Shown piece by piece: positions 9,302 to 19,765 of a stretch of 21,190 nt of DNA. The first letter of the stretch is position 1. Each line of letters opens with the position of its first letter. The notes under the pieces are model-generated. The model was not told where the DNA came from. It saw nothing but the letters and a program-made list of their open reading frames with translations, and made no database searches. The DNA is from Intoshia linei (lineage: Eukaryota; Orthonectida; Rhopaluridae): positions 1 to 21,190 of the forward strand of contig LWCA01000658.1 in the NCBI GenBank assembly GCA_001642005.1, written 5' to 3'. A program made the translations under genes and the position numbers.

Positions 9302-9836
9302 TTACTTTAATGCGGTTTGAAATAAATTCCTTCTTTGTTCTCTAAATAAACTATGTCTATTACATGCGAGGGTTGTATCAATTTCTTTTAAATTATAATC
9401 ACTAAATATAAACATAATAAAATATAAACGTTATAGAATACACAGATTTTTTATTTGTAAAAATATCTACAGAAGCATCCCTATCATCCACCAATCGAAG
9501 ATATTCCTTAAATGATAATAAAAATAAAAGAATATTTTATAATATAATTAATACAATATGTATATTAGGGCTGTTAGTTTTTGACAAAATTCCACCCCCT
9601 ACCTTGAAGAGGATACTCGAAAACCCATAAAAATTTTTTTTATAAAAAAACACTGTAAAAACATCTACACTTTTTGAATATTTTCTTACAAAAAGACAGT
9701 CAAGATTGTCTCCTAATACTATTTTTAAAAACCTATTTTTAACCTGAAAGACTGAATAAATAAACTTTTTATTATATTTTTGCTTATAATGTTTAATCGT
9801 AGAAAATATTCTAACTTGCACTGAAATTAAATTCAT
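9302..9836 (-). CDS. Small three-exon gene, possibly a mitochondrial RRM-like protein
   Basis: Exons 9836-9603, 9506-9442 and 9401-9302 join without breaking the frame and give 132 residues. The introns are 96 nt (GTAGGG...TTTAAG) and 40 nt (GTATTC...TATTTAG). The N-terminus (VRIFSTIKHYKQKYNKK) is basic with hydroxyl residues, like a mitochondrial targeting peptide. Residues 37-100 alternate as in an RRM: LKIVLGDN as strand 1, VDVFTVFFYKKN as strand 2, YGFSSILFKE as strand 3 with an RNP1-like pattern, and SVDIF as strand 4. The last exon is a basic, helical tail (LACNRHSLFREQRRNLFQTA). I could not name the protein. The frame closure over three exons is the best evidence that the gene is real; the RRM reading is inference. 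A decayed copy of something larger is the main alternative. Confidence 0.45.
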
Positions 9837-10428
9837 TGTATTTTTAATTTCAAGGTGAAAAATAAAAAATGTTTATCATTTCGACAATTAGAGAAAATTT
9901 TTTGACGTCTCATCTATTGATGAAAATTTTTATTGTGTATTTATGATGAAAAACTGTATGTGAAATTGTTTGTATGTGTTCATAATGAATACTTCATAGT
10001 AAAAGTCATTATATTCTTTATTATACTTTAATACATTTAAAGATGATTTAAGTTATTCTTAAAAAAGTAATTGCCGGTAGTGAAAATTTTATTCGGTAAA
10101 TTAACAGTAATGAAAAACTCCGTAAAATTGAAACACTGATACATACAAAATCATGACAGAAGATAGAAAATATACTACAAGTAATTAAAATTTTACTTTT
10201 TTCTGAAATAGATGTTTTTTTACAATTTACTAGGGTCCTAACTATGATTATATTGTTTTTAAGATTAACAGTCATTATCATTAGTATTTAAATAGTTAAT
10301 TATAGATAATTAACTAAAAACATAATAATTATTTTAAAATCGGTCTTAAAATGAAAACGTCTGCCTGTGGGAGAGCTAGCTGACGTTTATACAAAGTACT
10401 TAACCATCAGGCTAATAATTTATAAAAT
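9837..10428. other. Intergenic stretch between gp78 and the small gene at 9302-9836
   Basis: The minus strand is open for 77 codons at 10281-10048, but the translation is low in complexity and has no family pattern; I treat it as chance. The stretch must contain the gp78 3' UTR and the promoter of the next gene. Nothing else could be assigned. Confidence 0.35.
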
Positions 10429-12926
10429 TCAAAGTTTAATTACTGGATTTTGGATAATTTCAGAAATAGCGTTATCCATTGAATCGGAGTTATTCATGAC
10501 CGCAGATAGAACCATATTGTATGTTGCACACGGTAATAAATTCATTATTTGAGGTATCTAAATTAATTATAAAATGATTTTAAAGGAATGAACCATATCC
10601 GTGTATGAAAATTGATATTGTGGAAATTCTGTAACTCTACCACTTTCATTAAAGTTGATATTGTTGGTGCGATTTATTTCAAAAGTAAAAACAGGAAACC
10701 AAGATATATATCTGGAAACTACGCAATAGTGAATATTAAATAAAAAATAAGATGTAAAATTACGATTCACAAATAATCTAGAATTTTGATTGTATGAACC
10801 AAAATAATGACTTTGCGTATAAGTATTAGAATATATACAATAAGTTTTTCTACAAGTTGGACATGTCCTATCACGTTCAAACCAAGTTTGTATACAGTGA
10901 CTAAATTAATATAATAATGTACATTTATAAAACCGCAAGTAAAATAAACACATAAACAATAAACCAGTGGTCATAAGTAATATCAAATTAAAATTCTAGT
11001 TTTATTATTCGGACCTTAATTTAAAAAAACCAATTCTAGACAATGGATACAAAAACATACAAAATATAGAAATAAATAAATATTTTACATTTTTAATTGA
11101 CATCAATATAAAGGTAAAATAATGGCCACCCTGATTTATACAATATGACGTTTACCATTCCTTCATAATCAAGTTCATTAAAAATATGTATGAGTCATAT
11201 TTTCTAGAAAAAAATACACGGTAACTCAATATCAACGTTTTTTTAGGTGAAACCAAAGTAGAAAAATAGAATCAATAATTATAAAAGGCTTGAATCTACA
11301 CAATCACATAGTAAAGGGTTAACTGTATTTACAAAAAAATAATACTGATGAAAATAGTGATTGCAAGGTAATTGACGAGCAGTATTCATAGGCATCCAAC
11401 AAATAGAACACATTTGGTGAATAGTTCCAATTTGATCATTTGTAATTAATGGGAATCTAATATTAAATAACTAAAACAAATATAATGAAAACTTTAAGTT
11501 CATGTCTTTTGAAATGTTTCTACTTCTAATGTGTCTGATATATTTATTTAGAATTTTCATTAATATTTTATGGATTCTTGTTACAATAACAATAGTCGCA
11601 ACACTAATTACCAAATTTGCAGATGACCAATTCTATTTTAAATATATAAAAATAATCAGATAAATACTACCAACATATGGAAATGATGGAATAGGTCCAA
11701 TAATAGGTACACTGTATCAAATAAAAAGTCATTGGCATAAATGTACGAAAAATATAGATCGTTGGTATTGTCGTTTCGGTACCATAAATGAATTGAGTGA
11801 CTAAATAGTCAAGCATTACAATAAATAATATTTGTCCGGAATGAGGTACATTGTAAAATAATGTTTTATAATACATTGTTCCCTATACCTAGACGGTAGT
11901 GAGACTAAATTATGTAAGGTAAATAAAATCAGAAATATAATAAACTATCCTTTTATTGCAGTTATTTATTTTATTTAAGTGTTTTTAGTAAATTGAAAAT
12001 AAACTCAAATATTCAAAAAAATTTTGAAAAATGTTACTACATTATACAAGTACACCAAAGTACATTATAATCTAGAAGAAATATACTAATCAAATACTAC
12101 TGGGTATTCAATCGACACATATCAGAAATAAATATTAAGAGGAGTAATTCTAAAATTTTTATAATTTTTTGAATAAAATTTATTAATATTTTGGATATAA
12201 ATTACCTTATTATTAAGTGAAGAGTTTCAATAAATAACATTATACTCTAAATTAATGATAATAAAATTAATATCAACACACCTCATTAATTAAAAGAATG
12301 AAGATGTTCCATCCGAGAGATATGCCAGCAAAAACTGCAATTACGGAGAAAACAGCTGTTAAAGACTGTAACCCAAACAAGAGAAACATCATCCTTACTG
12401 ATTTTTTTGAAAAATGAGTTTCATGTAACCTATCCGAGTGGATAGTTTTTTGAGTAAACATGGATAATCGAAAAGAACAAGCTTTTTGAGTAAGGTGGAC
12501 AAATCCAGTAAATGTAAACCAAAGAAACCACAGGCACAGTGTATTTATGGCAACCACAATAACACCGAAAAGTATTGTAAATTTGTGAAAAATAAAATTC
12601 CAAAACGCGTTTTTAATATATTGTAATTCACTGGTGTTGAGAGATGTAAAAACCCACTTTTCAATAATTTTAGAAACTATCAGCAAATAACATATGGACG
12701 TATTGATCAAAACCCAATTTGATGAAATGTTACCGAATAAAAACGTCATCACATAATATATGATGTTAGAACGAGTTTTTCTACAATTATAATTTAAATC
12801 ATTTGGTAAACAGTGAGTTTTCATAGGTGGATAATTTTTATATGCATATATAGCGGTAGAGACAAATAAAATAGAAGAAAATGCACAGTAATACCGAAAG
12901 ATAACATTCTTATACATATAAAACAT
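10429..12926 (-). CDS. AMFR: AMFR/gp78-type ER ubiquitin ligase (RING + CUE)
   Basis: Seven exons give 500 residues with every junction in phase: 12926-12282, 12246-12206, 11800-11671, 11632-11493, 11456-11346, 10900-10594 and 10557-10429. gp78 is a multi-spanning ER E3 ligase for ER-associated degradation. The N-terminal 300 residues hold the membrane domain; landmarks are FWNFIFHKFTILFG, FTGFVHLTQKACSFRLSMF, HSIHLWYRND and LLLDLFHHFHML. The RING has all eight ligands: C335, C338, C350, H352, H355, C358, C369, C372. SRYISWFPVFTFEI (family 'SR..SW.PSFSVEV') follows, then a CUE domain at about 455-495 (MIPQIMNLLP to SMDNAISEIIQ). Introns are 35, 405, 38, 36, 445 and 36 nt. The protein ends six residues after CUE, so the G2BR and p97-binding VIM of vertebrate gp78 (643 residues) are missing. 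About five residues after HHFHML are also missing relative to the human protein. Confidence 0.94.
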
Positions 12927-13191
12927 TTTTCAATAATAGTTTTTAATAAAGATATCATCACTTATCAAGACAACACTAAAAACTAAGCAACCGATAAAAC
13001 GTTAGAAAAAGACCATTCCTGATATCACCCATAGAGTTCATGAATTCTCCAAATCTCGTTTGTAAAGTTAAAATTATGAACTAGACATGTAAATAGTTAT
13101 TCTGTCATTTATAACAAGTAATATATAAACACGCTTTTGTTTCTTTTTGGCTTTTAAAATTGATTGTTTATCATGGTTCACAAATGTTATA
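12927..13191. other. Upstream region of gp78
   Basis: AT-rich, with no coding block. It lies between the gp78 start codon and the Tigger element, and presumably holds the gp78 promoter and 5' UTR. No core promoter motif could be singled out. Confidence 0.3.
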
Positions 13192-14436
13192 CAGTCAACT
13201 CTTGTTAGTAATCAATTCATTAAGAAACAATCGCAATTTGAATAGCAATAGTAGACAAAAATTGAGTGAATTGTTACTATTGACGATTTAATAGTAGACA
13301 AATAAAATAAAAACAAATTTAAAGTGTTAAAAAATTAAAAATAAAAAAAATTTCACTAAATGAAAAATTATTATTGAATTAAAATTATTGTTGATGGATC
13401 AATGTCCGGCACATCCACCCGCACAATTTTTATTTTCAGATAATATGGAGTATTATATAGTCCTCCAAACACAACCTCACTGATCCAACCACAGGATCAA
13501 AGCATAATAAGGTCATTAAAATATAGATATAACCAACATTTCTTTAAAAATCTGGTTAAATGGCGCTTAAACTTAGTAATGAAAAATTACACGATACAAA
13601 TATGCATAGGCAATGTATTTAAATCTTGGAACGAAATAAATCATATTATATTCACTTAGACGTGGAAAAACATTGAGGGAATTGAAAAATCAAACAAAAT
13701 TGAAATGTATCAATTTGATTAAGTGCAGCTTTTAAAAAGTTTAAAAAAATTAGAAATTGATGTTAATGAAGATGATTTGCCTAAATGTATTGATATTAAC
13801 AAAAATACAACTATAATTGATAATTTATCAGATACACAGTTTGACCAGGAGGCAAAAACTTTAGATTATATAAATTCAACTGATACTCTAATAATGAAAC
13901 TCAGAAATATCAGCATAATAACCACTACTGAAATTGAAAAATTATTCAACGTTAGAAAATTTTTGTCTGATAATTATCAGATTATATTATAATCTATGAA
14001 AATTTATAATCAATTTATTATTTTTTTATTATTTATGTTTTCATTGTATACTGATATGAATAATTTCAAAAACATGTCGCGAAAAGGAGAAATAAAAATT
14101 TTATAAAATTTTCTCAAGTTTTTATTTCATTTCATGAATATAAACTATTATAATATAGTTTCGAAATCTTACCCTCATTATTATATTACTAATTTTAGAT
14201 TTTTTTTGAGTATAAATAAAATTTATATTTAACTTACTTATAATTTAATTTATAAGCCATTCTAAACTTACATTGTAAATAAATTAAATAATTAAAATAA
14301 AAATTCTATAATTTTATATCATTATGATTATTAGTAATATAATATAATCATTTATTACATAACTCATTAGTAGACAAAAATGAAATAAGAGACAAAGACT
14401 AGTTTATTTTTATTGTTTACTAACGAGATTTGACTG
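13192..14436 (+). mobile_element. Tigger-type (pogo/Tc1-mariner) transposon with both termini
   Basis: The left end CAGTCAACTCTTGTTAGTAA (from 13192) and the right end, read on the minus strand, CAGTCAAATCTCGTTAGTAA (from 14436) match at 18 of the first 20 positions. TA dinucleotides flank both ends (13190-13191 and 14437-14438), as expected for this superfamily. The CAGT start and the DDE_1 transposase remnant inside (13388-13992) place it in Tigger. At 1,245 bp it is shorter than full Tigger elements and lacks the N-terminal DNA-binding part, so it is an internally deleted, non-autonomous copy. Confidence 0.88.
13388..13992 (+). pseudogene. C-terminal half of a Tigger DDE_1 transposase, frameshifted
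   Basis: LLMDQCPAHPPAQF at 13388-13430 matches the second catalytic-Asp block 'LLLDNAPAHP' of DDE_1 transposases, here with Gln for Asn. After a stop and a frameshift the text resumes as IRSLKYRYNQHFFKNL, the 'IRSLKxxYR..L' block. NVFKSWNEINHIIF and a 'TWKNIEG' block with a preceding TAG correspond to the 'AW..V...TI..CWRKTGI' region. Another TAA precedes the final open stretch, which ends at 13992 in an acidic tail closing with LFNVRKFLSDNYQ. Several stops and the absence of the first catalytic block show that it is non-functional. Confidence 0.85.
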
Positions 14437-15060
14437 TAATTCCATTCAATTAATAAACTGTTCATTTTTGCGCAATGCGTATTAGAATATAATCTAATCA
14501 TTAGAAATAATAAAATCTTCACTTTACACTCATTCAATTAAAAAATTGGACAATTTTTAATTTTTATATATATTTGAGCTGGGTGATGTTTGTACGTACT
14601 AACCTAGCAACATCATATAATATCTATAATACATATACTCTAAAAGACCAATAATACATATATTTCATAAACAAATCTTATGTTAAAAAACCACAAAATG
14701 AACAAGTTAAATTTTACCTTTAAGACTTGAACATAATGACCACATAAGTGACATAACCATAAATAGTGCATCATGCATTACAATAATATTGCCCATATAA
14801 TGAAACTTTTAGATTTATAGTATAAAAATGAGGCCCAATTGTGACACATTTTACAAAAATGTCTGAAAGTTTATACTAAACCAAATTTTAATTTTAATTA
14901 AATTTAATTGTTAAGTTAATAAATAATGTACACAAATTTATATAAAATAAACGATAAATAATACATCAAATTGAAAAATAAAATACATTTGAAATTGGAT
15001 TGGTTCATAACCAAGTAAGTTATGTATAATTACACAGAATTTTCAAACAAAAAAACGAAT
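14437..15060. other. Stretch between the Tigger element and YIPF5; holds a repeated hairpin motif
   Basis: No gene seen. At 14582-14596 is GGTGATGTTTGTACG; its GATGTT (14585-14590) can pair with AACATC at 14609-14614. The same 15-mer with the same pairing partner recurs at 20872. The part near 15000-15060 probably contains the YIPF5 5' UTR or promoter. Confidence 0.4.
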
Positions 15061-15305
15061 ATGCATTCGGATAGATTTGGGTTGTTCATTTTAAATAATG
15101 TACAATTATTAGACCGCGGAAACATCTTACCAGTACGCCGAATGAAGCAAAATATAAAAATTCGGAATTTTCTAGACGAATAATTCAAAAAATGTCTTCC
15201 ACGTACGATGATGAAATCCCCTTATTAGATGGTTAATTTTATAAAATATAAAATAATTACATAAATGTAGAATTGGGAATTAATTTTGATCATATAAGAA
15301 GAAAG
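15061..15305 (+). CDS. YIPF5: First exons of a YIPF5/Yip1-type Golgi-ER protein, rest not found
   Basis: Three short exons join in frame: 15061-15080, 15113-15231 and 15271-15305. The last two give DDEIPLLDELGINFDHIRRK, which matches the highly conserved 'PPLLEELGINFDHIWQK' start of the YIPF5/YIPF7 domain. Yip1 proteins are five-pass membrane proteins of ER exit sites and early Golgi that bind Rab GTPases. The intron 15232-15270 (39 nt, GTTAAT...TGTAG) is strongly supported because it restores the motif. The intron 15081-15112 (32 nt, GTTGTT...TTATTAG) and the ATG at 15061 are less certain; ATG 15192 is a possible internal start. A GTGATT donor follows codon AAG at 15305. No exon for the membrane part was found in the remaining 5.9 kb, so the gene continues beyond the window, across the whole kekkon-like gene, or is a broken copy. 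Confidence 0.78.
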
Positions 15306-15331
15306 GTGATTTAATTTTACTTTTTACAGAT

Positions 15332-17387
15332 TTATAAAACTGTTTCATATTTCAGCATATCTTTTTTAATAGAATGTGTTGTAAGTATTTTTACATTATT
15401 TTCTTTGTATGGTATAATTTGTATAGCAGTTGTTGCGATTGTATTATCTTCACCAACTTCTAAGTCTTCTGTTTGAATATGTAGCAAGTTGTCTATTTTG
15501 GTCCAAACATTATCATTTTTTGAAATGTTTTCTTCAGTAGGTGTGAACGTGGTATCAGTATCTAACATGATATTGTTGTGATAAGTTATGATTTTATTGG
15601 TTTTGAAAGTCGATATTTTTTTAGATTCTATATTTTTCTCTAAAATTCCAGTAATATTGTTAGAATATTTGGTTTTATAAATTCCGGGATCTGAATTGTT
15701 GCGGCGAATGGATTTATTTTTATTACCATATAACTTTTTTTTGATTTTATGATCATTATACTTCCTAAAAATTACGCATACCATTAGCATACAGCTGAGA
15801 CTCAGTAATATAGAAATTCCTATTATCATTCCAATTACGAATTTTTTATTTATTATACTGTTCTTTGATTGAACAGTGTTGGGAATAATTGTCTTAGTGG
15901 CGTTGTTCAAATTAAATATTTTTTTTTCATCCTGTACTAAATTATAGATGAGTTCATACGAACCTCCTATGTTACTGGCTTTGCAATGATACATTTGAAA
16001 ATCATTTAATGTTATATTTTTTATAACTAGAAGACTTGTAATCTCATTGCTTGTTGTGTTAATTTTTTTTTCGTTTTTGTCTATTCCTAAATATAATATA
16101 TATCAATGTTTCGCAGACTGGATTTAATTTATATTTTAGCAATGCATCTAATTTTTAGAACAAAAGATGTATCATTTTTGTGTTACTAATATATCAGCGA
16201 TTACCAAAGTCTTAAATGTACAAATGCTCATTTCATAAAAATGTCTCTCGCCCCACAATCTTTTACAAATTGTCTATCACGCGGGTAATTTGTAATAAAG
16301 CAATTTTAGCCATCCATGATGCGATAATTAATATACAATATTCAAAAATTAAAAATGTAAATAGTAAAGCCTCAAATATCTATTGCTCACAACAAAACAT
16401 TGCGTTATGTTATTAATTTGGACTTTGCTTGAAATTATCATATATTACCTTTGTGTAATGTAGCATCGTAAGCCCAAGTTATATTAGGCCTAGGGTCTCC
16501 ATTTGCATTACATTTTATATTAATAGTTTCTCCTGGCGATGCACTAATAATAGTTTCATTGTATCCATTCGTAATTTTGGGAGGACAAGCAAATTGTAAA
16601 TAATCTATTTCGTCCCAACGCTTATTCTGCAGATTTATGGGAGAATTGCATTTTGGAATATTTATTGAAAATTTCCAGTGTAACTTATGATTTGATTTTG
16701 TTAAAAATTTCTTTAACCACTTTAAGTGGCAAGTACAAGACCAGGGGTTATCGTGTAGTCTGAGCACTTTCAAGGTTGAAGGGAAATATTTTTCCATTTT
16801 ATGACTTAATCCTATTATCCTGTTTTTTGATATATTTATTTCATTTAAATGTACCAGTCCTTCCATCCATTCATAATCTATCCATTTGATTTTACAATTA
16901 GCTAAATTCAATTGTTTCAATGAAGTTAAAACAGTCAAATCCTGTGATTCTATATGGGTGATTGGATTGGATTCTATATTAAGATAGTCTATTTTCTTTA
17001 AATTAGATAGACCAAGTTTTGGTATTGATTCAAGATTATTTCCTTTAAGACTCAATATTCTAAGATGATAAAGTCCCCCAAACGCGTTTTCTGCTATTGA
17101 TTCAATTTTATTATTTGACAAATCCAATTCTTGTAGTCGCGTATATCTCGAAAACCTTAAATTAAAATTGTAATTTTGAAATATTTTGTAACTTACATAT
17201 TAACATATAAATTGACTAAATTGTTATCATTGAATCGTAAGATGGTGATATCAGCATCTATGGAAGAAGGTATTTCATTTAGATGGTGATTTTCACAGGA
17301 TGCTGTTTTTTGACCCAGTATTGTTGTGATGACGCATTGGTTTTGTATGTTTTTTAGAAGAAAAACAAAAAACACATATTTTAGCAT
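15332..17387 (-). CDS. kek: Kekkon-like LRR-Ig transmembrane protein
   Basis: Exons 17387-17197, 17155-16449 and 16086-15332 join in phase to 550 residues. Kekkon proteins are single-pass neuronal/epithelial receptors; Kek1 inhibits EGFR signalling and Kek5 modulates BMP signalling (family knowledge). MLKYVFFVFLL is a short signal peptide. GQKTASCENHHLNEIP (25-40) is the kekkon-type LRR N-cap, but its first cysteine pair is reduced to one Cys. About six LRRs follow, then an LRR C-cap (NPWSCTCHLKWLKKF, near 202-255), one Ig domain (Cys in IKCNANG near 280, Trp in ITW, Cys334 in YHC), a membrane span at about 382-406 and a 145-residue tail. The tail ends in ETVL, a class I PDZ-ligand type. The start is the first ATG in the exon; the longer open frame upstream has no ATG. 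Introns are 41 nt (GTAAGT...TTTAAG) and 362 nt. The stop lies 26 bp from YIPF5 exon 3 on the other strand. Confidence 0.9.
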
Positions 17388-18297
17388 AATATTGAGCGGA
17401 GATATTTTATTTTTATTAGTTGATGTATTCGCAGCATTTAAATGCACGTTATCATGCAAATTTTGATATTAATTTCACCAAACGTTGGAAGTAGATTAAC
17501 TTTGAAAAACTTTTATGTATTTACCTGGATCTCTTGTTTATTTGTAAAAAATAGAGCCAAAAATTTATTTAATGCTCTAAAAAAATGTATCAGTCGATAA
17601 GAAATAAATTACTGTCACCCAGTTTTAACAATTAATAGAATGTGATTTATTTGTATTGAGTAATACCATTGCATTGAATACTAATGCGTGCACATAAATG
17701 TAAAATTATTTTGGAATAGTATCGGACAGTAACATTACATTAACAATTGGTTTTCTAAGAATTTATTTTTAGACTCGTTTGCAAACATAGGTTACCAGAT
17801 TTCATTCACTAACACTTTTGGTATTTTCTCAAATTCTCTTATCAATCAATCGACATATGTTCATATATTATAAATTTTTGACAATTTAAGATATGCATTT
17901 TATTTATGAATTGTGCTAGTTTCCCTATATAGCTGGATGAATACACTTTTGATAGTAATCAATTATAAATAATCAATATTTCTACTATAGTTTAAGTTGC
18001 ATATAGCATTTCAATTTTAATTTTTAATGTTTGACAAATAAAAATCTATATATTTTATGCTCTATAATAACTAATACTTTATATAGCTAATTTCGGGTTC
18101 ACATGTCTTAGTCTCAATTTATTATGTTGATTGGTGTAGTTAATTGGATTATCCATGTACATTAATTAAATTTTCCGTTTAATCAGTAATTTAGTCTGAA
18201 TAGGTTATTTGTTTAATTATTGTCCTGATATTACTTGTATATTTTCAATTTAATTTTTCTCAGCTTCGATGTACTATAGAAAAGGAAACATTTAAAC
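17388..18297. other. Upstream region of the kekkon-like gene
   Basis: AT-rich with no recognisable exon on either strand. On the minus strand a sequence ending CAG|GTAAATAC at about 17525 resembles a splice donor and could end a 5' UTR exon. The only AG dinucleotides before the ATG follow too closely to make a normal intron, so I leave it open. Confidence 0.3.
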
Positions 18298-18832
18298 CAG
18301 GGGTGGCCAACCTTTTACATACCATGCGTCACATTTGTATCATGCAATCTCAGATGCGCCAAAAATTTTTATTAAAGTCTGGATATTAATAGAATTTACA
18401 CATAGAAATATAAACTACATTTTAATTTTTTCACAATATAGAGATATACTGTGTGGTGGTCCTTAATTAATGAGACTTTTAGGGTTGTTTTGATTTTGTC
18501 AATTTTTGGATTTAAATGCGTCACGAGGGTATAATAATGTCCTTCCAGAAATATAATAAATCATTCATTAATTAAGACTTAATTATTAAAATTCCGGTAT
18601 ATCAATGATAAGGATTATCTTGTTAAATTAAGATTACCATTATAATATAAGGTGAACGGATTTTCCAGTAGATTCGGAATATTTTCAGGTTATTTCTCCA
18701 CTATCACGGATTATTGAAAGAAAATGAATCTTATTTAAAATTTAAAATTTTATTTTTAATTATTCCACAATTTAAATATATTAAAATTGCCAATGCGCCA
18801 TAGGTTGACACCTCTTGGTTGGTCACCACCTG
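18298..18832. mobile_element. Non-autonomous hAT element (MITE)
   Basis: The left end is CAGGGGTGGCCAACCTTTT, a classic hAT terminus. The right end read on the minus strand is CAGGTGGTGACCAACC, which matches with one substitution and one extra base. Subterminal ATGCGTCA/ATGCGCC repeats occur near both ends, as is common in hAT elements. The 535 bp between hold no open frame. The 8-bp flanks (ATTTAAAC and GTTAAATT) are similar in composition but are not a clean duplication, so the insertion is probably old. Confidence 0.82.
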
Positions 18833-19765
18833 GTTAAATTTTAATCAGTACCTGTCAGGTAACAGTAGCCCCTAATAAGTAGCTACGATTTAAATGTGAG
18901 ATTTTAAAACCATTAATAAACTGTGGTAATTATGTCGTAGACCATGACAATAAATTTGATTTTGATGAGTTACCCGAAAAAGGATTTTAAAATTAATGAA
19001 TTACTAATAAAATAAATAATTAATTATAATTTTAATTCTATTACTTAGTTACTTATATCATGAATTTTTAACTATACTTAATAAAATAAAAAATGTATTT
19101 AAACATGACTCAACAAAAATCAAATTCATCAATATATAATTTTATATAAATAAACCTAAATTGAGTATACATTAATTACATACTACACCAACTTAGACAT
19201 CACATTAAATATTACTTATTTATTTATAACGGAAGAAGAATTATTAATTTTTAGTTAGCATAACCATTGTAAGATTTTACCAACAGTGTTTAAATAGTTC
19301 TACTTAATCAAAATAAATGTATTTCAATTAAATTAAGTAATGAAATGTAATGTAGTATACTAGCATACTAGAAAAACACTTGTGATAATAATATCCTTGC
19401 TTATATAAAGTAATTTAGTTAAAAATGTGTCTGTATATTTATTTTTCTAATTGTCTGGTACAATTTATTTAAGAAAGTAATAGGTGTAGAGTTGTAAGAA
19501 TATCAATTTCTACATCGTTGTTCTCGGGTGATGTTTTATCGCAAATTTAATTTTTAGAAACTGATTCCTTTATTGTCAAAAACCCAAATTATTTTTTTTT
19601 TTAAAATTGAAACGATTCCTAGAATTATATAAAAAAATCCACAATCTGATTAAGATTTAAAATCATAAACATAACCATAAAGAGAAAACTGCAGATTATC
19701 CGTTTTTCAAAAAATGAAAATAGTCTTGAAATTTTAAAAAATATACAGTTGATACAGCTACACCC
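18833..19765. other. Intergenic stretch with one coding-like patch
   Basis: Mostly AT-rich. At 18901-18990 the plus strand is open with unusually protein-like content (NYVVDHDNKFDFDELPEKGF and TAA). I recognise no family; it may be a single exon or a transposase fragment. The rest shows no gene. Confidence 0.3.

Noticed and set aside
10048-10281. Minus-strand open frame of 77 codons
   Set aside because: Composition is typical of chance translation of AT-rich DNA and no splice partners were found.
10367-10552. Plus-strand open frame of 61 codons
   Set aside because: It is antisense to the last gp78 exon, which encodes the CUE domain.
11667-11876. Minus-strand open frame of 69 codons
   Set aside because: It covers gp78 exon 3 in the wrong frame. 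The adjacent frame gives HSIHLWYRND and LLLDLFHHFHML, which fit gp78.
16216-16416. Plus-strand open frame inside the 362-nt kekkon intron
   Set aside because: I tested it as a missing YIPF5 exon; neither its sequence nor its flanking splice sites fit.
17387-17459. Longer kekkon N-terminus starting at 17459
   Set aside because: The codon at 17459 is TTG, and the frame has no ATG before 17387, where a signal peptide begins directly.
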